Source: Cellvibrionaceae bacterium
GTDB taxonomy: Bacteria; Pseudomonadota; Gammaproteobacteria; Pseudomonadales; Cellvibrionaceae
Length of the DNA: 64,000 nucleotides
Direction: 5' to 3'
Assembly (NCBI GenBank): GCA_021151695.1
Contig: JAGKWU010000004.1
Span: 397,003 to 461,002, forward strand
In this document: piece by piece, positions 50,898-59,141 of the stretch
Layout of the letters: each line of letters begins with the position of its first letter
Position numbering within the stretch: position 1 is the stretch's first letter
The notes under the pieces: generated by a model
The model's database searches: none
The model's input: only the letters and a program-made list of their open reading frames with translations
Told to the model about the DNA's origin: nothing
Position numbers and translations under genes: made by a program

Positions 50898-51051
50898 GTA
50901 GGGCGGGTTAGCCAAAGGCGTAACCCGCGCGTTTAGATTCCAATTACATACCAAACAATGAAAGAAAACAAACTACAGAAATACATCTTCAGGTGTGGTG
51001 ATGTGTGTATGTCCGCGCGGGTTACGTTGCCTTGCAACTAACCCGCCCTAC
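50898..51051. repeat. REP pair on the 5' side of the RAYT gene
   Basis: A REP at 50898-50931 and an inverted copy at 51014-51051 (with a CGTTGCCTTGCAA centre) form a second pair, mirroring that downstream of the transposase. They differ in the loop (CCAAAGG against CCGCAGG), so at least two subtypes coexist. Confidence 0.85.
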
Positions 51052-51112
51052 AAACTGCCGCCAATAAGCAGGGGGGATTCAGGGGCTAGCCCAATGTACA
51101 GATCACAATCTT

Positions 51113-51445
51113 TTAATTCAACAAACCCGAACCACTGCTGGAAGTTGATGCGGCAAAGGATGGAGTAGCAGCCATAGTGGCTATGGACGAATGGTTTGTG
51201 GTCGGTGACGCGGCAGAACTGGACGACGAGGTTGTCACTGGCTGATGGCTACTCATGCTGCTTTGGCTATGCATTACACTGCTCGAAGACAGCGACACCC
51301 CTCCACCGCTAGCGCCACCGCAACCACTCAACCCGGCAAGACATAATATAGCCACTAAAAACTCACGGTAATGCCGCCCCTGACAAGGGCGAAGATTCAA
51401 CACAATCAGCCACACAATTAATTTCGCAAGATTTGTCATAGCCAA
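51113..51445 (-). CDS. Short Ser-rich lipoprotein, possibly truncated
   Basis: This 110-residue frame has a lipobox (LAGLSGC) followed by a Gly/Ser/Thr/Ala-rich region like the linkers of the secreted enzymes, then stops with no folded domain. An odd leader of about 24 residues precedes the signal region, so the true start may be an internal codon. It may be the remains of a linker-containing lipoprotein that lost its catalytic module, or a small envelope lipoprotein. Evidence for expression is weak. Confidence 0.4.
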   Translation of the reverse strand: MAMTNLAKLIVWLIVLNLRPCQGRHYREFLVAILCLAGLSGCGGASGGGVSLSSSSVMHSQSSMSSHQPVTTSSSSSAASPTTNHSSIATMAATPSFAASTSSSGSGLLN

Positions 51446-51643
51446 GCCTCAACGGAGTAATGGCCGAATGCTAGCAACTTTACGGAGAGGCTTTAGAAAG
51501 GCTTAGGGCATTTTCCCTAGTTCCACATTTCTTACATATTTCCTGTAAGCTTTTTGCGAAATTGGTGAAGCAAGGAGAATTTCGGTAACACCAGGAGGGT
51601 AGACAACCCGACCAACCTTGCGCTGGCCGGGCTCACATCATGA

Positions 51644-52801
51644 TCAGGATTCGATACCTGATGCCTGCTTGCGATATTCGGTAGGCGTCATACCCACGAT
51701 GCGCTTGAAAAAGCGGTGAAACGCCGAGGGGCTGTTAAAGCCGGACTTGTAGATCAACTCTAAAATAGTTTCATCTTTGAACTCAGGCGACGCCAGCAAA
51801 CGCTTGGCCTCTTCCACACGATACCCATTGATAAATTCAAAGAAGTTCACTTGATAGTGGGCTTTAAGCACGGCAGATGTATCGCGTGGGCGCAAACCAA
51901 TTTGCTCGGCAAAGCGCTCCAGGTTGATATTACTTTCGAGGTAAAGTTTTTGGTCGTGAATGCCTTTTTCAATCGCCGCGATTTTAGGCGCGAGCTTGGT
52001 ATCCGCTTCGACTTCCGCAACAACAACCGGCTGGGTTGAGGCTATGGCAGCAGAGCTGAGCAGCTGGCGCGTGTTGATCAAACCAAACACAAACAGGCCG
52101 TTTACCAAAATCACCGAAAGGTAATTGTTGATGATACCCAGTTGGTCGCTCAGGCTGACGCTGATGTAGTCATCCAGCACATAGTGCAACATGGACCAGA
52201 GGAAGTGCACGCAAAAGCCCAGCAACACGGCATCGGCTAATTTCAATTCGGATTGCGAAATATCGGAATAGAGCTGCTTTAAATCTTCGCGCAATTTGTA
52301 TTCGGCCCACACACTCGCGATGAGATAAAACACAGGGATCATTTTTACCATCGCCCACACCAGCGAAATCGCCAGTTTTTCGGGCTGCGCGACCGGGACA
52401 TTTTGCTGCCAATCCAGGCTGGTAACGTGGAAGCTCAACACTATAGTCACCGCTAACAATGCCGGTATCAAATGCACGGCGTGGCGTGCGCGCAGTAGCC
52501 GAACTTTTTTCGAGAGCGAGCGCAAATAAAAGAATAATACCGGACCTTCCAATAGCAGGCAGAACACCAATAGCGCGACCAGATAAGGCGTGTGATTGAT
52601 GGGAGCTTCACGCAGATCGCCATTCCATACCATCACCGTAGTGGTGAGAACGCAGGCAATCAAGATAAAGAAAGCGGCCAATATCAAGCGTGGTTGCGGA
52701 TGCTTGCTCGGCAGGATTTTCAATAGGAGTGCCAATACCAGGCATTCAAGCGAGGTAAAGATCAGCACCAGATCATGGATATTCAGGAAGTTTGTTTTCA
52801 A
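51644..52801 (-). CDS. AraC-family regulator with membrane domain (paralogue)
   Basis: This 385-residue protein has the same architecture as the regulator at 39.7 kb: seven or so helices (residues 8-250) and an AraC DNA-binding domain (about 285-380; NFFEFINGYRVEEAKRLL, IYKSGFNSPSAFHRFFKRIVGMTPTEYR). The two share many motifs, including the LHD/LHE start (FLNIHDLVLIFTSLE) and LVNGLFVFGLINTRQLL. It lies downstream of GH16 copy B on the opposite strand, and may regulate that gene or the chitinase. Confidence 0.9.
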   Translation of the reverse strand: MKTNFLNIHDLVLIFTSLECLVLALLLKILPSKHPQPRLILAAFFILIACVLTTTVMVWNGDLREAPINHTPYLVALLVFCLLLEGPVLFFYLRSLSKKVRLLRARHAVHLIPALLAVTIVLSFHVTSLDWQQNVPVAQPEKLAISLVWAMVKMIPVFYLIASVWAEYKLREDLKQLYSDISQSELKLADAVLLGFCVHFLWSMLHYVLDDYISVSLSDQLGIINNYLSVILVNGLFVFGLINTRQLLSSAAIASTQPVVVAEVEADTKLAPKIAAIEKGIHDQKLYLESNINLERFAEQIGLRPRDTSAVLKAHYQVNFFEFINGYRVEEAKRLLASPEFKDETILELIYKSGFNSPSAFHRFFKRIVGMTPTEYRKQASGIES

Positions 52802-53282
52802 ATTATAGTCTCATACAAAACCGTCTCGCCTATGTTGGCGAACGGTCCCCCGGCCCAGGGGTTATAGATCAACACGCTGCCAGGCTATTAACAACCCGTG
52901 GCAGGTTACCTGACCAATTGCAAAAAATTGAAGGCGATTTTCGCATGTTGCAAGGCGCATCACCAGCGAATAGCTATCAGGATTCTTGCTTATGGCTTCC
53001 CGATTCCCGTTTTATTGCGACCCAAGCCAACAAAATGCCGCGCAGGATTTATCGGGTGGAGACTATCCCTCAAGTAACCAATTACATTTAGCAGACAAAT
53101 ACGACAGTAGGTAAACGCTGTCGCGCTACCAAGACAAGACGCGCTACCAAGGATAGACCCTATCAGCAAATGGCGTTTAAAAGTTTGCATGCTTGCAAAA
53201 ATTTACGCTGACTGAGATTTAGCAATCTGAAGGAGATTGCCAACCAGTGCAGGAAAACTTCCCACACTGGCGGCAATTAAAC
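52802..53282. other. Intergenic region upstream of the second AraC gene
   Basis: This 480-bp gap should carry the AraC promoter. A 12-bp direct repeat CGCGCTACCAAG lies at 53122-53133 and 53140-53151. Short plus-strand frames here have no recognisable features, so I do not call a gene. Confidence 0.4.
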
Positions 53283-54857
53283 TTATGGAAGGGATTTCAA
53301 ACTGGCTGATACGGGTACTGAGAATGGCTTGCCGTCATTTACGTCCCAATTGATGGACCAGGTCATGACACCGCGGAAGGTCGGATAAGCCGCTTTGGGT
53401 TTGACGCTGCCGCAATCAGTCAGCTTGGTCAGGCAGTTGAGTGCGCGAGCTATATCAGCCGTAGTCGCCTGACCGGAGTTGGCCGCTTTCGCCCCCGAAG
53501 GCAAGCCAATGGCCACTTGGTCAGGGCGCAAACCAACCCAGGTAGTGTTGTTGGCAATAGGGAAGCCTTCGATCAGCATCAGTGCCGACGCCACCATCAT
53601 ATCCACTGTGCCCGCCTGCAAGGCAGAGTTGCTGTAAGGTGTCGCCAGGCCGCCGTTGTTGTACAGCTGCACATGCAGAATGCTCAGTTCATTGCGCAGG
53701 CCATCAATCAACGGCAAGTAAGCACCCCAGATGCCTGAAGCTGCAATGTAGCCGCCTTGCACATAAGGGTGCTCGGGCGCCATGGACAAATAAAGATTGG
53801 GGAAGCTGGATTTGAGTTGTTTAACGGCCGTCACCAGATTGCTGATCACAGGCGCGCCCCAAGACACATTGGCACCGCTCTCCAGATCAATATCTATACC
53901 GTCAAAACCATATTCATTGAGAATCGCCGCCGTGCTGCTAACAAAGTTGGCAACATTGGTGGCGTTGTTGAGCGTAACGGTTCCATTTTGGCCACCAAAT
54001 GACAGCACCACTTTTTTACCCGCTGCACGTTTGGCCGCTACGTCGGCAATAAACTGCGCCTTGTTGAGCGCGGGATGGAGGGTGAATTTCACACTGCCGT
54101 TGCCGGCATCGTCGGCGAAGGCGATCACAATCACATCCCAGTTGTTATCCACATCGGCCACACGCAACAGGCCGCTGCCATTATCAAAGTTGTGCCAGTA
54201 GCCCACCAGTGCATGTTTGGGTAAACCATTGTTTACCGAAGATTGGCTGCTACCCACACTTGAGCTGGTAGCCACCGAACTGGAAGAGCGGGAAGAGGTA
54301 GTCGCCACTGAACTGGAATTGGCTGAGCAGGCACGTACCAGCTCCCAGGCTTGCGTCCAGGCGCTGCCGCTACCGGGCGCATAAGCCCAGGCTGAAGTCG
54401 ATGAACACCAGCCGGCAATAGTGCAGCGATATTCATTACCCAGATTTTGCACCAGTTGCCCAGCCGCATAACTTGTACCCGCGACGTATTGCGGCGACGT
54501 GCATGAGCTACCAGCCGAACTAGTCGCAACAGACGTAGCGCTGGAGGTTTTCACACTTGACGTGCTCACCACCGAACTGGTTTTGGCGGAGCTGGGAACT
54601 GACGAGCTTGTAGTAACGCCATCGCAAACACCCAGGGATGTCCACTCCTGATACTGGGCGGAATGGGTCGCCGGGCTTTGGCCCTGCGTCCACCAGTTGG
54701 CTTTATAAGCTATGCCAGATTCCTTTACCTGGGTGCCGCCGGTATAAGCGGTTGTAGAATTCCATTCAGGCAGCGAGCTGCAATTAACCGCCCAGGTTTG
54801 GTTCGCGCCCAGGACCAGTCCTGCCGCGACAATAAATCGCATCATTAAATTTTTCAT
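53283..54857 (-). CDS. Secreted GH18 chitinase with two CBM5/12-type modules
   Basis: This 524-residue enzyme begins at the ATG at 54857 with a signal peptide (ending NQTWA; GAGG 7 nt upstream). Two chitin-binding CBM5/12 modules follow (PEWNSTTAYTGGTQVKESGIAYKANWWTQG and the SYAAGQLVQNLGNEYRC region), separated by Ser/Thr linkers. The GH18 barrel (about 215-524) carries KKVVLSFGG and the catalytic DGIDIDLE with Glu326 as acid. It also has MAPEHP and a C-terminal VMTWSINWD. It is a retaining, substrate-assisted chitinase. Confidence 0.94.
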   Translation of the reverse strand: MKNLMMRFIVAAGLVLGANQTWAVNCSSLPEWNSTTAYTGGTQVKESGIAYKANWWTQGQSPATHSAQYQEWTSLGVCDGVTTSSSVPSSAKTSSVVSTSSVKTSSATSVATSSAGSSCTSPQYVAGTSYAAGQLVQNLGNEYRCTIAGWCSSTSAWAYAPGSGSAWTQAWELVRACSANSSSVATTSSRSSSSVATSSSVGSSQSSVNNGLPKHALVGYWHNFDNGSGLLRVADVDNNWDVIVIAFADDAGNGSVKFTLHPALNKAQFIADVAAKRAAGKKVVLSFGGQNGTVTLNNATNVANFVSSTAAILNEYGFDGIDIDLESGANVSWGAPVISNLVTAVKQLKSSFPNLYLSMAPEHPYVQGGYIAASGIWGAYLPLIDGLRNELSILHVQLYNNGGLATPYSNSALQAGTVDMMVASALMLIEGFPIANNTTWVGLRPDQVAIGLPSGAKAANSGQATTADIARALNCLTKLTDCGSVKPKAAYPTFRGVMTWSINWDVNDGKPFSVPVSASLKSLP

Positions 54858-55368
54858 GTAAAGCCTCTCTCGATAAAGTTTTAGCCGATAAAGTTTTTGG
54901 CCGATATAGTTTTCGAACCGCAAAGCAGTTCAGGTTGATTAGCAAAGTGACAGACAAAGCTATAGCCAGCCCGCGAAGACACGCTCGCAGGAGACCTCGG
55001 ACAACAAATGCAAAACACACAGAAAACTTGAAATATAACGGCGCGAACCGTCACTCTTTTTCGATACTTTTCTTAAGTACTTTTTCGATACGTAGGCGAT
55101 AGGTAATACAGTTATTATTTTTTATAAGCGCGCGCACAACTGCCCTGCCCGGCTGTAGCACCAAGCATAAACTCGTTATGAAATCGCTTTATTTGCCACA
55201 TGGCAACGTTGTCATTTATAACAGGTACATTTGGGAAAAGTAAAGCCCGGAACAAAAAATAATCTGGCTTTGTGAAAGTTGTTGCGAAAATTCACAACAG
55301 GAAGAGAACAATCAATAACAGGCGCAACGGCGATTGCTGCTGCGCCTGCGAATAAACAAACATGAACC
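54858..55368. other. Chitinase promoter region
   Basis: This 510-bp gap has no gene. CTTTTTCGATAC is repeated directly at 55056-55067 and 55080-55091, 24 bp apart, about 200 bp before the chitinase start. Such spacing on one DNA face suits a dimeric or tandem activator site. The rest is AT-rich. Confidence 0.45.
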
Positions 55369-57510
55369 TTAACGCGAAGTCACTTGAAAAGAGCCCGTCA
55401 GCTGATGCATTTTTGTCGCCGTATTTTTTAAGCGGTCCGAACTGACCTGCAGTGCTCGCACCACTTTATTCATCGTCTGGCTGGCGCTGGCCACATTGCG
55501 CACGTGATGGCCATGTTGATGGCTGTTGGAATCTATATGGTGAATGATATCGAACATACGCTCCACAATTTGATGTAGCTGGGAGTTATCCGTTGACGCC
55601 TCTTCAGCCAAACGCAAACCGCGATCCACATCAGCCACGCTGGTTTCCATAAAGGCCGCCGCCTCTTGCGCTTCGGTGCGAATCGCTTCAATTTTTTCGC
55701 CAATTTCATGCGCTACATCCGCCGTGCGCGCCGCAAGGTTACGTACTTCCTCCGCGACTACAGAAAAACCGCGCCCATGTTCACCGGCACGCGCCGCTTC
55801 AATCGCTGCATTAAGTGCAAGCAAATTGGTTTGGCTGGTGATATTGCTGATCAGCGATACCATGTTGCCAATTTCGGTGGTGCGTTTGTTGAGGGCGTGG
55901 ATGGTTTTAGCGGAGGTTTCTACCACATCACGAATGCTTTGGGTTCCTGCACGCACAGATTCAAATTGCGTGCGCGCATCGCGCACCACGGTTTCCATAA
56001 CCTGTTTCATTTCGCTGGCCGCACCTGATGCATTGCTGATTTCCTGCAACTGGTTTTGCACCAGGTCCAGCATCTTATCCATGGAGTCGGCCACATGATC
56101 CGATGAGCTGCGCGCTTCGGAATTGCGCGTGAGCAAGCTATCGCTGTTTTTCATCACATCGTCAGCAGCATGAATAACTTCGCCCACGATATGATCGAGG
56201 TTGTCGATAAAACTATTGGTCCAGCGCCCCAAATCGCCCGTCTCATCGAATGCAAGTTTCGAAGTGTCCAGTCGTTGGCGTAAATTGCCGCCGCCTTCGG
56301 CAATAGTGTGAATCACTTCAGTCATTTTGCCCAGGCGGCGTGCAAGCCGCCGCGGCGCGCGCTGGCGAAATACCAAACCACCCACAAACAATAACAGGAG
56401 AGTCACTATATTGATGCTCAATGCAGACCAATCACTCATCCCATGCAACAACATATTGGCCCCGAAGGCACTGCCAACAGTTGCGGCGTAAATTTTCATT
56501 TGGGTGTAAGTGAGTGAGCGAAAACGATAAACTTCTTCCAGATCGGCTTCACACATCATACCCCAGGTGTCGTGCGATCCCTGCAATTGAAACGTCACGC
56601 CCTTGCCAATTACAGGTATGTGGCGGTAATCGGAATAACCCGGATAGGTCACATATAAATTGCTGCCATGGCGAATGGTTTCGCGCACGCCTGGATGCAA
56701 TTGCCCTGTTGCAGGATCGGTAAAACGAATCTCAAATTCGGTGTGCTGTTTGATGCTAACGACGCCCCAATCGGTATGCACACCGGACTTTAAATTTTCG
56801 CCGTGGGAAAAAGTATTGTCTTCAAACCGCGAACGAGATAAAGCAGTGCCTTGGCTGATAGTGGAATCAAAAACGGATTTCACCATAAACAAATAATTAT
56901 CGCCCGACTCATTAAAAATATGGCCGGCTTCACGCTGGATTAAATCACCCAGAACATCATTGGGAATCCGCGCACAAAGGCAGCCGCGCCGCCCATCAGC
57001 AAATGTCATGGGCAAATAAAACATCAGCGTAACCGCATCGTGAAATGCAGAACTGCGTTTACCAATGGTTTGGGTTTGCGGATCAATATAAGGGCCATGC
57101 AGGAAAGGCGCCGCGAGGCCGTTGGCAACAGCCTTGCTATTCAGATCACAACAGCCAGCATGCGGGGCATAGGTAGAGGCGAGCACATATCCCGCTTCAT
57201 CAATGACAAATAGCTCCGTGCAATCGGCCAGGATGCGCCAATTTTTTTGCAGCACTGCATCGAAGGAATCTTCCGAAAAATTCAACTGCCCACGCGCAGC
57301 CTCAAGCTGCGCCCATTGGCGTTTTACCCATTGCTGTAAAAGTTTGATGCGCGTATTGGCAATACTTTCAAACGCCTGCTCCATCAGCGGATAGCGTTTG
57401 TTGTTTACCCAACAGGCCCAACTCATGGCCAACTTACCGGTTTTGCCAAACCACTTTAACCAACCGCGCTCCGCGGCGGACAATTGCATTTGTTCACTGC
57501 GCAAACTCAT
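55369..57510 (-). CDS. Methyl-accepting chemotaxis protein
   Basis: This 713-residue chemoreceptor has a C-terminal signalling domain (about 430-700) with the conserved tip ISQ-type sequence NITSQTNLLALNAAIEAARAGEHGRGFSVVAEEVRNLA. A HAMP-like segment follows the TM region (about 380-430). The N-terminal part (about 75-330) looks like a Cache/PAS sensor (ELFVIDEAGYVLAST). Hydrophobic segments are only at about 340-357 and 365-380; no TM precedes the sensor. The sensor may therefore be cytoplasmic, which is unusual. The neighbouring chitinase suggests a sugar signal but does not prove it. Confidence 0.9.
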   Translation of the reverse strand: MSLRSEQMQLSAAERGWLKWFGKTGKLAMSWACWVNNKRYPLMEQAFESIANTRIKLLQQWVKRQWAQLEAARGQLNFSEDSFDAVLQKNWRILADCTELFVIDEAGYVLASTYAPHAGCCDLNSKAVANGLAAPFLHGPYIDPQTQTIGKRSSAFHDAVTLMFYLPMTFADGRRGCLCARIPNDVLGDLIQREAGHIFNESGDNYLFMVKSVFDSTISQGTALSRSRFEDNTFSHGENLKSGVHTDWGVVSIKQHTEFEIRFTDPATGQLHPGVRETIRHGSNLYVTYPGYSDYRHIPVIGKGVTFQLQGSHDTWGMMCEADLEEVYRFRSLTYTQMKIYAATVGSAFGANMLLHGMSDWSALSINIVTLLLLFVGGLVFRQRAPRRLARRLGKMTEVIHTIAEGGGNLRQRLDTSKLAFDETGDLGRWTNSFIDNLDHIVGEVIHAADDVMKNSDSLLTRNSEARSSSDHVADSMDKMLDLVQNQLQEISNASGAASEMKQVMETVVRDARTQFESVRAGTQSIRDVVETSAKTIHALNKRTTEIGNMVSLISNITSQTNLLALNAAIEAARAGEHGRGFSVVAEEVRNLAARTADVAHEIGEKIEAIRTEAQEAAAFMETSVADVDRGLRLAEEASTDNSQLHQIVERMFDIIHHIDSNSHQHGHHVRNVASASQTMNKVVRALQVSSDRLKNTATKMHQLTGSFQVTSR

Positions 57511-57690
57511 AGAATGACCACCCGCTACTTATCAAGGTGAAATAACCTATGCAGGATGCGCGCCAGTAGTGGCACCTAAATAATCATTGGCTTTTGAGAG
57601 ATGGCCAGGGGCAAATTGCCCCCGAAAAAAGCAGATATAGATATTGTGCCGGTGCAAACCTTGTGAATTTGCACCAAAGCACAGCAGTTA

Positions 57691-58068
57691 TTATTTCGCC
57701 TTGATCGAGCGAGCCAGAAGAATAGATAACAAATCCATAGAGAGCGCAATCAACGCACCCAGGAATTCACGCGCTTCTTCAATGTAGGGTTTCTGTGGGT
57801 TCATTGCCTGCATTAGAGGCTCTTCCATGCGGTGGAGGTAATACATATAGGCACCCGGACCAGCAATCACCATTTGCGCCACACAAGCCGCCACCGCCAG
57901 CCCCAATAAAATCCAGCTGAATCTTTTAAAAACAACAAGACCAGGAACCAATGCGGTCAGCACATAAAAGGTCACCCATATTTGTGGGTCGGGATCATTA
58001 AATTGCAAACTGGAAAAGGCAAACAGCGTTAAGGAAAACAATGCAGCGATCAATTGCGTGATTGTCAT
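57691..58068 (-). CDS. TMEM220-family small membrane protein
   Basis: This 125-residue protein has three to four hydrophobic helices. It carries the QFNDPDPQIW signature after the first helix, typical of the TMEM220 family. The function of this family is unknown in bacteria. It precedes a DUF3012 lipoprotein and rlmB on the same strand with short gaps, but no functional link is evident. Confidence 0.8.
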   Translation of the reverse strand: MTITQLIAALFSLTLFAFSSLQFNDPDPQIWVTFYVLTALVPGLVVFKRFSWILLGLAVAACVAQMVIAGPGAYMYYLHRMEEPLMQAMNPQKPYIEEAREFLGALIALSMDLLSILLARSIKAK

Positions 58069-58113
58069 AATCGAGTCTCTCTGGTTTTATTATTAAAGGA
58101 TGTCGTCAGGGTC

Positions 58114-58275
58114 TTACTTAAAAATACAGTGCTGGGCGTAATCCTTAGCCTCATTCATAGACCAATCTCCCTTGGCCTTTTTATTCATAGCATCACACCA
58201 CTCAGGACTACCCACTTTGGGGGCACAGGCGTTGAGCAACAGGCAAGCAATAATACAAACAAATAAACGCTTCAT
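58114..58275 (-). CDS. DUF3012 small lipoprotein
   Basis: This 53-residue protein begins MKRLFVCIIACLLLNAC (lipobox LNAC). It has the family motif GSPEWCDAMNKKAKGDWSMNEAKDYAQHCIF with two cysteines that probably form a disulfide. The ATG at 58275 is preferred over one eight codons upstream because it gives a compact lipoprotein signal. The function of the family is unknown. Confidence 0.85.
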   Translation of the reverse strand: MKRLFVCIIACLLLNACAPKVGSPEWCDAMNKKAKGDWSMNEAKDYAQHCIFK

Positions 58276-58310
58276 ATTTTTCTCGTCAAGATTAACCAAA
58301 GTTATTAGCC

Positions 58311-59051
58311 TTAAATCCTGCGCTGACGCACAGCTTCAAACAACACCACACCCGTGGCCACAGACACATTCAAACTGCTTACTGTGCCGGCCATGGGAAT
58401 ATTGATCAGGTGATCGCAGGATTCCTGTGTAAGACGGCGCAAGCCATCGCCTTCAGCGCCCATAAGGATACCAATATTGCCGGTAAGATTAGCTTGATAG
58501 ACGGAGCCTTCCGCAGCGCCTGCTGCACCAAATAACCAAATGCCTTTTTCCTGCAATTTTTTAAGTGTACGCGCAAGATTAGTGACAGGCACTAACGGCA
58601 ACACTTCGGCGGCACCGCAAGCAACCTTGCGCGCAACTGGCGTAAGGCCAACTGATTTATCTTTAGGCACCACAACCACATGCACGCCCGCCGCCTCTGC
58701 CGTACGCATACACGCACCAAGATTGTGTGGATCAGTCACACCATCGAGAATCAATACAAAAGCTGGCTCATTTAAATTATCGATCAACTCAAACAGGAAT
58801 TTCTCATCGTGGATCTCACCTGGCTTGCATAAAGCAACCACGCCCTGGTGATTTTCTTCACTCACCATTTCATCCAGCTTTTTGCGATCAACGATTTTGC
58901 AACTGATCTCGTTGCTTTGCGCCATGTGCATAATTTTGGTGAGTTTCTGGTCGTTGCGACCCTGCACCATAAACACTTCCAGCACGCGTTGCGGCGCACT
59001 TTTTAACACTGCCTGCACCGAGTGCAGGCCAAAGACATATTCGTTTTTCAA
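58311..59051 (-). CDS. rlmB: 23S rRNA Gm2251 2'-O-methyltransferase
   Basis: This 246-residue SpoU-family knotted methyltransferase uses SAM to methylate the ribose of G2251 in the P-loop of 23S rRNA. A substrate-binding N-terminal domain (YVFGLHSVQAVL) precedes the catalytic knot with DGVTDPHNLGACMRTAEAAG, GILMGAEGDGLRRL and IPMAGTVSSLNVSVATGVVLFEA, the three SpoU motifs. Length is standard. It lies downstream of rnr, as usual in gammaproteobacteria. Confidence 0.96.
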   Translation of the reverse strand: MKNEYVFGLHSVQAVLKSAPQRVLEVFMVQGRNDQKLTKIMHMAQSNEISCKIVDRKKLDEMVSEENHQGVVALCKPGEIHDEKFLFELIDNLNEPAFVLILDGVTDPHNLGACMRTAEAAGVHVVVVPKDKSVGLTPVARKVACGAAEVLPLVPVTNLARTLKKLQEKGIWLFGAAGAAEGSVYQANLTGNIGILMGAEGDGLRRLTQESCDHLINIPMAGTVSSLNVSVATGVVLFEAVRQRRI

Positions 59052-59080
59052 TTTTTTACTCAGTATTTTTACGTTGGTTC

Positions 59081-59124
59081 ATGTAGACATCAAAACAATT
59101 CATGCTGTGTTTTGATGTCTACAT
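59081..59124. repeat. Perfect 17-bp hairpin between rnr and rlmB
   Basis: The arms at 59081-59097 and 59108-59124 are exact inverted copies (ATGTAGACATCAAAACA and its complement) around a 10-nt loop. No T run follows on the minus strand, so it looks less like a terminator than an RNase III-type processing site or an mRNA stabiliser. Confidence 0.8.
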
Positions 59125-59141
59125 CATCAATCAGCCAGCGA

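Noticed and set aside
52792..53091. 99-codon plus-strand frame upstream of the second AraC gene
   Set aside because: No family, no ribosome site and probable promoter DNA of the AraC gene.
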